Assembly (NCBI GenBank): GCA_963758505.1
Contig: CAVWVJ010000003.1
Coordinates: 186,001 to 250,000, forward strand
Reading direction: 5' to 3'
DNA from: Korobacter sp963758505
Lineage (GTDB): Bacteria > Acidobacteriota > Terriglobia > Terriglobales > Acidobacteriaceae
DNA: 64,000 nucleotides
Each line of letters begins with the position of its first letter. Within the stretch, counting starts at the first letter, position 1. Of this stretch, positions 53,214 through 60,684 are shown one piece after another. The translations under genes were made by a program, and so were the position numbers. The notes beneath the pieces are model-generated. The model did no database searches and was not told the origin of the DNA. It saw only the letters and a program-made list of their open reading frames with translations.

Positions 53214-53214
53214 T
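53181..53214 (+). terminator. Rho-independent terminator of the candidate small RNA
   Basis: AAAGGCCGCC (53181-53190) pairs with GGCGGCCTTT (53201-53210), loop TGAGTTGCCG, tail TTTTCC. The A and T flanks let it also serve the convergent minus-strand gene. Confidence 0.88.
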
Positions 53215-53280
53215 TTGCGTAAGTTTCCGCAATCCCCGAATCTCCCATCGCCTGTCAGAAAGATTTTCTCGTTCATCGCT

Positions 53281-53931
53281 TCATCGTCGAAGTTCTCGAT
53301 GCCGGTCGATCCAGTACGCCCATGGAACAAAGATCCACATCGTGAGACCACCCCACGCAATTTGTTTTTGGTCCGGAACGTCGGAGCTAACCAAAGAGAG
53401 CACGTATATCAACACCAGCAACAACAGGAAGCTCCATAGCGCGATGCTTCCGATCCTGTCTCTCGCGCGTGTGCTCCTCAAGTACACCATTGCGCCAGCG
53501 ATGAACATGAGAGACTCCACGATCAAAGTGCCTGCAACCGAGTTCCACAACCCAAGTCCCACTTTCATTCCTCCGGGATACAGAGGAAGATCGGGCCGAT
53601 GGGTGAACCAGTCGAGAACCCAGTGGCTGATCACCAGCGCTCCGAGCAAAATTGCACCCTGGGTGTTGCGTTTCGCAAAAAAATAAATACCTCCGAATAG
53701 AACGGCCCACGCAAGCGCCGCTGCCAGGCTGTGGGTGTACGGGTAACTCACAAAATCGAAGGGCGAGAACCGCGTGATGCCGGGAGCGGGCCGTACCTCT
53801 TCCAACCCAAGCAGAAGAAAGATCGGCCAAAGAAGATCCAGCCACTGCGCGGCCATTACCAGCGTTCCGAGCCGCACCCGCGGATCCGCCTTCTTGGCAG
53901 CCAGCGCAACCGCAAAGTGCCCAATGAACAT
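53281..53931 (-). CDS. Membrane protein, predicted membrane-bound metal-dependent hydrolase-like
   Basis: A 216-residue protein with about six hydrophobic segments. The start FIGHFAVALAAKKADPRVRLGTLVMAAQWLDLLWP and the later YTHSLAAALAWAVLFGG and ISHWVLDWFTH carry the conserved His/Asp residues of the LexA-binding/inner-membrane-like YdjM (DUF457) class. ATG 53931 is favoured; the frame is open to 53970. It is divergent from the MFS gene with almost no space between the starts. Confidence 0.75.
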   Translation of the reverse strand: MFIGHFAVALAAKKADPRVRLGTLVMAAQWLDLLWPIFLLLGLEEVRPAPGITRFSPFDFVSYPYTHSLAAALAWAVLFGGIYFFAKRNTQGAILLGALVISHWVLDWFTHRPDLPLYPGGMKVGLGLWNSVAGTLIVESLMFIAGAMVYLRSTRARDRIGSIALWSFLLLLVLIYVLSLVSSDVPDQKQIAWGGLTMWIFVPWAYWIDRHRELRR

Positions 53932-54000
53932 CGGCCTAACCTCGCGCCTGTGATGCTTGCCGTTGCACATCCTCCCATAAACGCCGCATCATGGGAACAC

Positions 54001-55227
54001 GTGAGCGTTTCGACTTCGAATTCGAATCTCGCCAGCGGCCGCGCCAGCCTGGCTGCCGTGATGCTCGCGGGCACCTGCACTTTCCTCAACGTCTACTGCA
54101 CCCAGCCTCTGCTGCCTCTCCTGCGACGCCTCTTCCATGCCTCCGAGCTGCAAGTCAGCCTCACCGTAAGCGCCACCACCTTCGGCGTCGCCCTGGCTGC
54201 CCCGATCGTCGGGTTGATGGCCGAGCGCATTGGCCGCAAGAAGGTCATTGTGCCCTCCCTTTTTCTTCTCACCATCCCGACTCTTATGGCCGCAACTGCT
54301 ACCGGCATCTGGTCGCTCGTATTCTGGAGATTTCTGCAAGGCATCTTCGTTCCGGGGATCATCGCCGTGATGATCGCCTACATCGGGGAAGAGTTCGCCG
54401 GCAGAAGTGTGGGCACAGTGATGGCCGCGTACGTTACGGGGACCGTTTTCGGTGGTTTTCTTGGACGATTCCTTGCCGGTTTGGTCGCCACTCACTGGCA
54501 CTGGCGTGCGTCGTTCCTCGTGATCGGCGTCATCAACTTCCTCGGAGCCCTCGCGGTTCGACGATGGCTCCCTAAGGCGAAAAACTTCGTCGCTGCCGAG
54601 AGCGTTCGTTTCGTGCTGCGGGACGTTCGCCTGCATCTGCGCAATCCTCGCCTGCTCGCCACCTTCGCGATGGGCTTCGGTGTACTCTTTTCGCTCGTCG
54701 GTGCCTTCACGTATGTAAATTTCTATCTCGCCGAGCCGCCTTTCCTGCTGTCCAGCGCCGCTCTTGGCAGCATCTTCTGCGTTTACCTGTTGGGGCTGGT
54801 CATTACCCCGCTGAGCGGACGCTTCCTCGATCGCAGCGGCTTTCGTCCCACCGCCGTTCTCGCCCTCGTCTTTGCCGTGGGAGGTCTCGCCTGCACGCTG
54901 TCCAGGCATCTGTGGATGGTGGTCATCGGCCTTGCGCTCTTTTCCTCCGGCAGTTTCATCTACCAGGCCGCTGCCACCGTACAGACAGGCATCAATGCCG
55001 GCCGCGCGCGGTCCTCGGCTGCCGGCCTCTACGTCACTCTCTATTACATCGGCGGCAGCGTGGGCGCCACCGTCCTCGGGTGGATATGGTTATGGCAAGG
55101 CTGGCGCGGTTGCGTCGTCGCGCTCATCCTCGCCTCCCTCGCGACACTCGCTTTCGCATTCCTCAGCAGTACGCCCACCGAGCGCATCCCCGCCGAACTC
55201 ATTCACCAATCCGCAGATATCAGCTAA
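54001..55227 (+). CDS. MFS transporter, YnfM-like
   Basis: A 12-segment major facilitator. The motif AERIGRKKVIVPSLFLLTI after TM2 is the classic loop 2-3 signature, and VFWRFLQGIFVPGIIAVMIAYIGEE the TM4-TM5 part of drug/arabinose exporters (YnfM/AraJ-like). The 3' part (TGINAGRARSSAAGLYVTLYYIGGSVGATVLG) is also typical. The substrate is unknown. GTG 54001 gives a short cytoplasmic N-terminus; ATG 53953 is the alternative. The 20 to 70 bases between it and the divergent gene are very short for two promoters. Confidence 0.85.
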   Translation: MSVSTSNSNLASGRASLAAVMLAGTCTFLNVYCTQPLLPLLRRLFHASELQVSLTVSATTFGVALAAPIVGLMAERIGRKKVIVPSLFLLTIPTLMAATATGIWSLVFWRFLQGIFVPGIIAVMIAYIGEEFAGRSVGTVMAAYVTGTVFGGFLGRFLAGLVATHWHWRASFLVIGVINFLGALAVRRWLPKAKNFVAAESVRFVLRDVRLHLRNPRLLATFAMGFGVLFSLVGAFTYVNFYLAEPPFLLSSAALGSIFCVYLLGLVITPLSGRFLDRSGFRPTAVLALVFAVGGLACTLSRHLWMVVIGLALFSSGSFIYQAAATVQTGINAGRARSSAAGLYVTLYYIGGSVGATVLGWIWLWQGWRGCVVALILASLATLAFAFLSSTPTERIPAELIHQSADIS

Positions 55228-55365
55228 CAATGTCATGCTGAGCGCCGGGTTCGCAGCCGAAGCACCCTATTGAGCGCGCGCCACCTCGCTTGCCGAGTCC
55301 ACGCACGGATAGCCGTCCGATGGTTTACATTTGTTGGAGTTTCCTAGAGTCACGCGGAGGTTGCC

Positions 55366-56469
55366 GTGCACTTATCACGGTTGTTTGCCGTACCATTGCT
55401 CCTGGTTCTCCTGACGACCGCTTCGTATTCCATGACCAGCGTAAAAAAAGATTCATTCGGCAAAATGCCCGACGGCGCTCCCGTCGATATTTACACCCTT
55501 AAGGACGGCCCCCTCGAAGTACGGATCACCACCTATGGAGCCCGCCTCGTCTCGGTCTTCGCGCCGGACCGCAACGGTCACACCGCCGACATCGTTCTCG
55601 GCTACGACAACCTCGAGGGTTACCTGAAAGACACCGCGTCCTTCGGCTCCATCGTCGGCCGCTATGCCGGGCGCATTGCCAACGGCACCTTCACTCTCGA
55701 TGGCCACCAGTACAACCTGCCCAAGAACGACGGCAACAACACTCTCCACGGAGGCCCGGAAAATTTTGGCAAACAGTTGTGGCAGGGCAAGGCGATCCCG
55801 AACGGCGTCGAACTCACCTACGTCAGCAAGGACGGCGAAGCCGGCTTCCCGGGTACCCTCACCACGACGGTGCGCTACACCCTCTCCGGTCATGATCTGA
55901 AAATCGAGTACAAGGCGACAACCGACAAAGACACCGTCCTGAACCTGACCAACCACGCCTACTACAACCTTGCCGGCGAAGGAAATCCCGACATCCTGAA
56001 ACAGGAAGTGAAGATCAACGCCGCGAAAGTGGTTCCGGTCAACGCAGATCAGATTCCTACGGGCCAACTCCTCGATGTTGCCGGAACGCCCCTGGACCTG
56101 CGGCAGCTGATCCCGATCGGCAAGAACATCGACGCCTCGAACGAGCAATTGAAGTACGGCATCGGGTATGACATCAGCTATGCCCTCGAAAATAGCGGAA
56201 AGTTCGTCCCTGCCGTCGTGGCATACGATCCTGCGAGCGGCCGCCAGTTGGAAATTTCTACCGACCAACCTGCGGTCCAGTTCTACACCGGCAATCACAT
56301 GGACGGCGTCACCGGCAAAGGCGGCCACAAGTACTCTTTCCGCACAGCCTACGCCTTCGAAACGCAACACTACTCCGACGCGCCTAACCAGCCCAGCTTC
56401 CCGACGACGGAGTTGAAGCCCGGCCAAACCTTCCACTCCACCACGGTAATTCGCTTCACCGCGAAATAA
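55366..56469 (+). CDS. galM: Exported aldose 1-epimerase (mutarotase)
   Basis: A 367-residue protein with a signal peptide (LFAVPLLLVLLTTASYS), unlike cytoplasmic GalM. Family motifs are present: YGARLVSVFAPDRNG, NNTLHGGPENFGKQLW, the catalytic histidine region LNLTNHAYYNLAG, VDIRY-like core replaced by DISYALENSG, and the C-terminal glutamate in TTELKPGQTF. It interconverts the alpha and beta anomers of aldoses, here probably in the periplasm. The GTG at 55366 is supported by GGAGG 5 bases upstream. Confidence 0.9.
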   Translation: MHLSRLFAVPLLLVLLTTASYSMTSVKKDSFGKMPDGAPVDIYTLKDGPLEVRITTYGARLVSVFAPDRNGHTADIVLGYDNLEGYLKDTASFGSIVGRYAGRIANGTFTLDGHQYNLPKNDGNNTLHGGPENFGKQLWQGKAIPNGVELTYVSKDGEAGFPGTLTTTVRYTLSGHDLKIEYKATTDKDTVLNLTNHAYYNLAGEGNPDILKQEVKINAAKVVPVNADQIPTGQLLDVAGTPLDLRQLIPIGKNIDASNEQLKYGIGYDISYALENSGKFVPAVVAYDPASGRQLEISTDQPAVQFYTGNHMDGVTGKGGHKYSFRTAYAFETQHYSDAPNQPSFPTTELKPGQTFHSTTVIRFTAK

Positions 56470-56630
56470 GGCCTGGGCGCCCGCCACGATCGAAGAACGC
56501 GCAGATCAACGCGCGTCCGTAGCGGAGCCACCTTTTGTTTGCGCTTTGTCCAATACGCCGTGCCGGGAAGTTCAAGAAGCAGGTGGGCTTTAGCCTCTGC
56601 ACGCTCTAACCCCACGCTACAATCTCCCGC

Positions 56631-57149
56631 ATGCCGACCGCCGTCGTCATTCGCCGCGCCACGCCTCGCGACGCGGACTCGCTTTCCATTTTCGCCGCCG
56701 CCACCTTTCCCCTGGGGGGACGCCCCAACACCGATCCGGCCGACCTCTCCGCCCACATCGCCGCGGAACTCGCTCCAGATCGCTTCCGCGCCCTCATCGC
56801 CGACCCGCACGTCTCGTTGCTCGTCGCCGAATGCGACGGCCGCCTCGCCGGCTACACAGCAATCGTCCGGGAATGTCCTCACCCGCATATCGAGGCGCGC
56901 TTTCCCGCCGAGTTGCGTAAGCTCTATGTCGATCCTGAATTTCATGGCCGCGGGGTCGCCCACGCGCTCGTGCGCGAGGCGCTGCAAGCGTCGCAGGCCC
57001 CCATGGATGTCGTCTGGCTGAGTGTCTTCTCGGAGAATCCCCGCGCGATTGCCTTTTACAAGCGGTGTGGCTTCCGCGTCGTGGGTGAACAGATCTATTT
57101 TGTCGGCAACGATCCCCAGAACGATTTTCTGATGCGACTCGATCTCTAG
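56631..57149 (+). CDS. GNAT-family N-acetyltransferase
   Basis: A 172-residue GCN5-related acetyltransferase. The acetyl-CoA-binding core is LRKLYVDPEFHGRGVAHALVREAL (motif A), followed by VWLSVFSENPRAIAFYKRCGFRVVG (motif B). The N-terminal half is the variable substrate-binding part. Substrate unknown. The TACAAT at 56617-56622 just upstream may be its -10 box with a very short leader. The 57171 gene follows 21 bases later. Confidence 0.88.
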   Translation: MPTAVVIRRATPRDADSLSIFAAATFPLGGRPNTDPADLSAHIAAELAPDRFRALIADPHVSLLVAECDGRLAGYTAIVRECPHPHIEARFPAELRKLYVDPEFHGRGVAHALVREALQASQAPMDVVWLSVFSENPRAIAFYKRCGFRVVGEQIYFVGNDPQNDFLMRLDL

Positions 57150-57170
57150 CTATTTCAAGAAAGGATTCCG

Positions 57171-57596
57171 ATGCACCTGGAAACACCGGAAATCATCTCG
57201 GTCGGCTTAATCATCCTCGGCGGCGTGCTCTACCACCTCGCCCAGAAATCCACGCCCGTGCTCGTCAATCCGTTCCTCTCCCTATGCATCTCCTTCGGTT
57301 TGGCCTCGCTCGTCTGCCTGGGGCTCGCCGTCAGCCGCGGCGGGGTTTCGGCGACCCAGCTCCACCGCCTCAACTGGACGTCCGTGGCACTTGGACTCTC
57401 CGTCGTGGCCATCGAATCCGGATACCTCATCGGCTACCGCTTCGGGTTGAAGCTGAACATCACCTCGTTCGCCTGCAACACCATGATCGCCCTCGTCCTG
57501 CTCGGAGTTGGAACTTTTCTCTATCGCGAGAGCTTTACCCTGCGCAATGCCGGCGGCCTGGTGCTCTGCCTCATTGGATTGATTCTGCTGCGCTGA
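57171..57596 (+). CDS. Half-size EamA/DMT-type membrane protein
   Basis: A 141-residue protein with four to five hydrophobic segments (ISVGLIILGGVLYHLAQ, PFLSLCISFGLASLVCLGLAV, VALGLSVVAIESGYLIGYRF, TMIALVLLGVGTFLYRE, AGGLVLCLIGLILL). It looks like one half of an EamA drug/metabolite transporter and could act as a homodimer. AAGAAAGGA precedes the ATG, and it probably shares a transcript with the acetyltransferase gene. Confidence 0.78.
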   Translation: MHLETPEIISVGLIILGGVLYHLAQKSTPVLVNPFLSLCISFGLASLVCLGLAVSRGGVSATQLHRLNWTSVALGLSVVAIESGYLIGYRFGLKLNITSFACNTMIALVLLGVGTFLYRESFTLRNAGGLVLCLIGLILLR

Positions 57597-57599
57597 TCG

Positions 57600-58529
57600 T
57601 TATCGTTTGCGCGTAACTGCTTCGCGGATCGCGGCTTCGGGCGCGTTCGGATCGAGGGTCACGGTTTTCCCCTGCACCGTAATTCCCAATTTCTTCCACA
57701 TCTCGTCCAGATCGACCGCATCCGGCTTGTCGCTCATCTCGCGATAGAGGCTCATCAATACTTTCGTTCCGGTCGCCTCGTCGCCGACCTGGAATGCCCG
57801 CTCGATGTCCCAATCCTCAGTGATGACGCCGCCATGTTCCATGATCCCGCGCAGCGCGTCCTGCAATCCCTTCTGGTTGTGGGTCTGCTCGTGAATGCGC
57901 ACATCGGCCACCAGGCAGAACATGGCTCCGCCCCAGTAGGTGCGCCCCCAGCTATGGGTGTGGTCCAGGCCTTCGTCCCCCGGTTGCGGCTCTCCCTGGT
58001 GCATGTCGCGCACGGTCTCGTACCACATCTCGTTGACGTCGAGTTGTCCCGCCTGCACCCGCGCGATTGGTTCCACGTAAACCGAAATCCCCTCTTCGAT
58101 CCAATGTTGCCGCCGCGGCATCGACGGAAAGGCCAGGTGAATCATCTCGTGGGTCAACATCCAATCGGTTTGCAGGTCGGACTTGGCGGTATGCCGTCCC
58201 AGGGAAATGACGATCAGTCCTCCGCCCTCCGGATAGGTGACCCCGTGATGCACGCCGTCGCGATCGTCGGCGCTGATCTTAAGGGTGAGGTGCTTGACGG
58301 GGAATCTGCCGTAATAGGTGGTCACCGCCTCCGCCGCGCGATGAACCCAGTCCATCAGGTCATCCTGCGAAAGATCGATATCGCCGCCCGGCAACGTCAC
58401 ATCGATTGTGCCGCCGCCGATGGAAAAAGTGCGCATCGAACCACCCGCATCGCCTGCGGAACTCAGGCAACTCGTAAATCCGCACAGAATAAGCACAACG
58501 GTAGGAAGGAAGAAGCGAAGGCGGGACAT
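57600..58529 (-). CDS. Lipoprotein-type gluzincin metallopeptidase-like protein
   Basis: A 309-residue protein with an N-terminal export segment containing cysteines (LILCGFTSCLSS), probably a lipoprotein. It has the zinc motif HEMIH (127-131) and, 15 residues later, WIEEG with the third ligand E146, the pattern of gluzincins (peptidase MA/M1-like). The C-terminal part is helical. The substrate is unknown. It converges with the EamA-like gene, 3 bases apart. Confidence 0.8.
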   Translation of the reverse strand: MSRLRFFLPTVVLILCGFTSCLSSAGDAGGSMRTFSIGGGTIDVTLPGGDIDLSQDDLMDWVHRAAEAVTTYYGRFPVKHLTLKISADDRDGVHHGVTYPEGGGLIVISLGRHTAKSDLQTDWMLTHEMIHLAFPSMPRRQHWIEEGISVYVEPIARVQAGQLDVNEMWYETVRDMHQGEPQPGDEGLDHTHSWGRTYWGGAMFCLVADVRIHEQTHNQKGLQDALRGIMEHGGVITEDWDIERAFQVGDEATGTKVLMSLYREMSDKPDAVDLDEMWKKLGITVQGKTVTLDPNAPEAAIREAVTRKR

Positions 58530-58687
58530 ACAGGTTGCGATGATTTTAGTCCGTCCCTGGGCAGCGGCTCTGCGGCGTTTTGTAACGAAACGTGGAGCTC
58601 CTGGAGCGCGGCAGCGAATCTTCTCGAAAGGTGGGCCATGTCATCGCCGCACACGCGAATTGAGGAGGCGATTGGCGGAAAGAGGAT

Positions 58688-58763
58688 GGAGCCGACGACC
58701 AGACTTGAACTGGTGACCTGCCGATTACGAATCGGCTGCTCTACCAACTGAGCTACGTCGGCC
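58688..58763 (-). tRNA. tRNA-Thr (anticodon CGU)
   Basis: Cloverleaf on the minus strand: acceptor GCCGACG/CGTCGGC, D-arm GCTC-AGTTGGTA-GAGC, anticodon arm GCCGA-TTCGTAA-TCGGC (anticodon CGT), T-arm ACCAG-TTCAAGT-CTGGT, discriminator T and encoded CCA (complement of 58688-58690). It marks the boundary to the accessory region. Confidence 0.97.
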
Positions 58764-58830
58764 TTGCACTGATTTTATAAGACAAAGCCCGATCCAGCAA
58801 TGTGTTAGGGCCAATTTGCTTTTGCGGTTT

Positions 58831-58860
58831 CTGAACAGTTCTGTGCAGTTCTGAACAGGT
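58831..58860. repeat. Three phased 10-bp repeats
   Basis: CTGAACAGTT, CTGTGCAGTT, CTGAACAGGT at exactly 10-base spacing. Each unit is itself CTG-NN-CAG, and the one-turn spacing puts all copies on the same DNA face. It lies between tRNA-Thr and the first island gene and may be an operator or a recombinase-accessory site. Confidence 0.6.
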
Positions 58861-58913
58861 CTTTTCAGGCCCAAATAGCATAGAAATGGCATAGGTGTAC
58901 GGGGTTTCTCGAC

Positions 58914-58943
58914 CTGCCGATTTTCAGTCGGCAGATCTTCTTT
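58914..58943 (+). terminator. Terminator-like hairpin
   Basis: CTGCCGA (58914-58920) pairs with TCGGCAG (58928-58934), tail ATCTTCTTTA. The preceding bases GACCTGCCGATT repeat 12 bases of the tRNA-Thr anticodon region. Confidence 0.55.
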
Positions 58944-59025
58944 ATTGGGCCTCAGGTTCTTTACGGCTTGGCGTACCCCGCTGTCTTCTGGCCTGATCCC
59001 GGTGCCCTTGAGGAGGGGGCACACG

Positions 59026-59234
59026 ATGGCTACAGAACGACGTGCAGTGCCTTACGTACGGATTGCCAAGATGGTGGGAGATGGGATGACCACGGAACAG
59101 ATTGCCCGGGCGATTGGCCGTTATGACGAAGGGAACCGGATCCCACGAAACGAGTACGTGCCCTGCTTTGGATGATGAGGCACCACGGCTTCAAGACGAA
59201 GGGTGGGCAGACAGCTAAATTGCGGAAGGCCTGA
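59026..59234 (+). CDS. Small HTH-like protein, frameshifted
   Basis: From ATG 59026 (AGGAGG about 10 bases upstream) the frame gives ERRAVPYVRIAKMVGDGMTTEQIARAIGRYDEGNRIPRNEYV, a helix-turn-helix-like segment, then stops at 59175. The other frame continues LLWMMRHHGFKTKGGQTAKLRKA and stops at 59232-59234. The two pieces together align with the intact 62604-62933 protein (IVCRMKKHGYKDSKGKTVKLK), so one indel near 59160 has split the gene. It was probably an about 69-residue DNA-binding protein. Confidence 0.65.
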
Positions 59235-59293
59235 AAAACCCGGAAATCTGATACCGGGAAATCTGTCGTTGCTGTTGGGGCAAAGGGGGAGTT

Positions 59294-59592
59294 ATGAAAC
59301 GAGTTTTCGCAACGGTTTGTTGTTCGCAAGCCTAGCAGTGGCCCAACAGAATACTCCGTGGGGAACACCCATCAGCGATCAAGACGCACAGAAAATTGCC
59401 GACAAGGTTGCACAGAGACAACAGGCTGATGCCGCACGTGCCGAACAAATCAGGCAGAACAACGAGTCCGCACGGCAGGTTGGTGCAGGTATCGGGGCTT
59501 TGATTCAACGTCACCGTATCAACAATTTCTGCAAGAAGCACCCTGGCGGATGGTTTATCTGGCAAGGGGTGAAGTACAACTGTTCCGAGTAA
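59294..59592 (+). CDS. Small exported protein with apparent one-base deletion in the signal peptide
   Basis: From ATG 59294 (GGGGGAG upstream) the frame reads MKRVF and then stops after 13 residues. With one T added to the TTTT run at 59304-59307 it continues RNGLLFASLAVAQQNTPWGTP, a normal signal peptide, and runs to 59592 with SDQDAQKIADKVAQRQQADAARAEQ (coiled coil) and a C-terminal FCKKHPGGWFIWQGVKYNC carrying two cysteines. The mature domain has no known family. Confidence 0.55.
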
Positions 59593-59614
59593 ACACGAAG
59601 CTGCCTTCCCCCCA

Positions 59615-59645
59615 ACCCACGGCTACGGCTGTGGGTCTTATCTTG
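59615..59645 (+). terminator. Terminator after the small exported protein gene
   Basis: ACCCAC (59615-59620) pairs with GTGGGT (59631-59636) around an inner GGC-TAC-GGCT, tail CTTATCTT. Confidence 0.6.
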
Positions 59646-59827
59646 CGAAAAACGGCAGACGAAGCGGTTGGACTTTAAATCACGTTGCCAATTTGCATTA
59701 TCCACAGGGCAGTATTCCTATCCCGATGGTAATAAGGGCACATTCATCTATTGACAGCAGATTTCAGATAGGGCACAGTTTTGTTCTGCGGCTCTGAGAT
59801 GAGTTTTGAATTTAAAAGGAGCCGTCC

Positions 59828-59947
59828 GTGTCATTCCCCCGCCTGTTCACTCGGATCGCAGAAATTCACCTGCTGATTGAGTTCATCGTCATAGCTGTTT
59901 TCTCATTAGCCAAGTTGATAGCCACTCTCTGGCACGTGCTCAAATGA
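59828..59947 (+). CDS. 39-residue membrane microprotein
   Basis: GTG 59828 with AAGGAG (59816-59821) 6 bases upstream encodes 39 residues: a short basic N-terminus, then one membrane helix (IHLLIEFIVIAVFSLAKLIATLW), then HVLK. Its TGA overlaps the ATG of the next gene (ATGA at 59944-59947), so the two are translationally coupled. It was too short for routine gene calling but has good signals. Function unknown; a toxin or small membrane regulator is possible. Confidence 0.6.
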   Translation: MSFPRLFTRIAEIHLLIEFIVIAVFSLAKLIATLWHVLK

Positions 59948-60102
59948 GACGTCGACCTCGTGATCCCCTACCACCGGTGCCAACGTGGGAGTGTCCCCAC
60001 TGCCATTACGTGTTCGGGCCTAAGGAATTGTTGCGGGGGGATGGGAAGAACTTGCAGTGCAAGCAGTGTGGGAAGGTGTTTGAAGAAACGAAGGCAAAAT
60101 AA
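59944..60102 (+). CDS. 52-residue zinc-ribbon protein
   Basis: ATG 59944 overlaps the previous stop. The 52 residues contain WECPHCHYVFGP and LQCKQCGKVFEE, two CxxC knuckles 22 residues apart, a classical zinc ribbon. The N-terminus is arginine- and proline-rich (RRRPRDPLPP). It could bind nucleic acid or the partner microprotein. A hairpin terminator follows immediately. Confidence 0.65.
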   Translation: MRRRPRDPLPPVPTWECPHCHYVFGPKELLRGDGKNLQCKQCGKVFEETKAK

Positions 60103-60121
60103 AGACCCCGATTTCTCGGGG
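60103..60121 (-). terminator. Shared terminator between convergent small genes
   Basis: CCCCGA (60106-60111) pairs with TCGGGG (60116-60121); on the minus strand it is followed by TCTTTATTTTG. Confidence 0.7.
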
Positions 60122-60126
60122 TTCGG

Positions 60127-60330
60127 TTATGCCGCTTTCTTTCGTTTGGCCCATCTAGCCTTCATCGCTGCACTGATACGGGCACGGGCAGCAGCCGACA
60201 TCTTTCGTCTACCACTCCCCGGGGGACGACCTACTCGCTTCTTGGTTTGCGTTCCTTCGAGTGCCCGGATAGCAGCATCGAGTTTTCCCCGGTGGCTTTT
60301 AAGTTCATCGAGAATTGTGTCTAGGTTCAT
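60127..60330 (-). CDS. Small basic protein with AT-hook-like motif
   Basis: A 67-residue protein: an N-terminal helix (LDTILDELKSHRGKLDAAIRALE), the AT-hook-like core KKRVGRPPGSGRRK, and a lysine/arginine-rich helix with AMKARWAKRKK. The layout is that of small nucleoid or DNA-associated proteins. The ATG at 60330 lacks a clear ribosome site. No partner is evident. Confidence 0.65.
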   Translation of the reverse strand: MNLDTILDELKSHRGKLDAAIRALEGTQTKKRVGRPPGSGRRKMSAAARARISAAMKARWAKRKKAA

Positions 60331-60684
60331 GACTGGGACATGCTACCAGAACGGTACAGAACCCCATCTGGCCTGCTTCGGCTACTCCAAAACGGCTTTC
60401 TTCGGGTAACAGGCCTGCTGCCCCGATATCGGTTAGCTTGGTACGTTCTACCAATACCCACGGATCATGGATTGCACGAAGCCTGCTTCGGCCATGGAGT
60501 TCTCCGAACTGTTTTCGGCCACTTTCACCGGATGTAGCAAAAATCGGAAATTGGGGCTTGCCGTACGTTGGGAACAGCCAAGATAAGGCAGGATAGCCGC
60601 CGATTGCACACACCCCACTCCGGTGCACGGGTATTGTCGTAGAGCATCGTACAGGGCAGGGCCAAGTGGACTCGGGGTTATGCT
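60331..60684. other. Intergenic region in the accessory segment
   Basis: The 354 bases between the AT-hook-like gene and the AIPR gene hold no convincing gene. A short sequence GCCTGCTTCGGC occurs twice (about 60369 and 60480). No promoter or terminator was clear. Confidence 0.45.

Noticed and set aside
58688..58763. tRNA-Thr as the integration site of the island
   Set aside because: Its 3' end points away from the island, no repeat of the tRNA 3' end was found within the window, and no integrase gene is visible.
58831..58860. The 10-bp triplet as a LexA box
   Set aside because: CTGT and ACAG are separated by 10 bases, not the 8 of the proteobacterial box, and no SOS gene lies downstream.
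59698..59706. A perfect DnaA-box-like TTATCCACA
   Set aside because: Only a single copy, with no AT-rich unwinding element, iterons or replication gene nearby.
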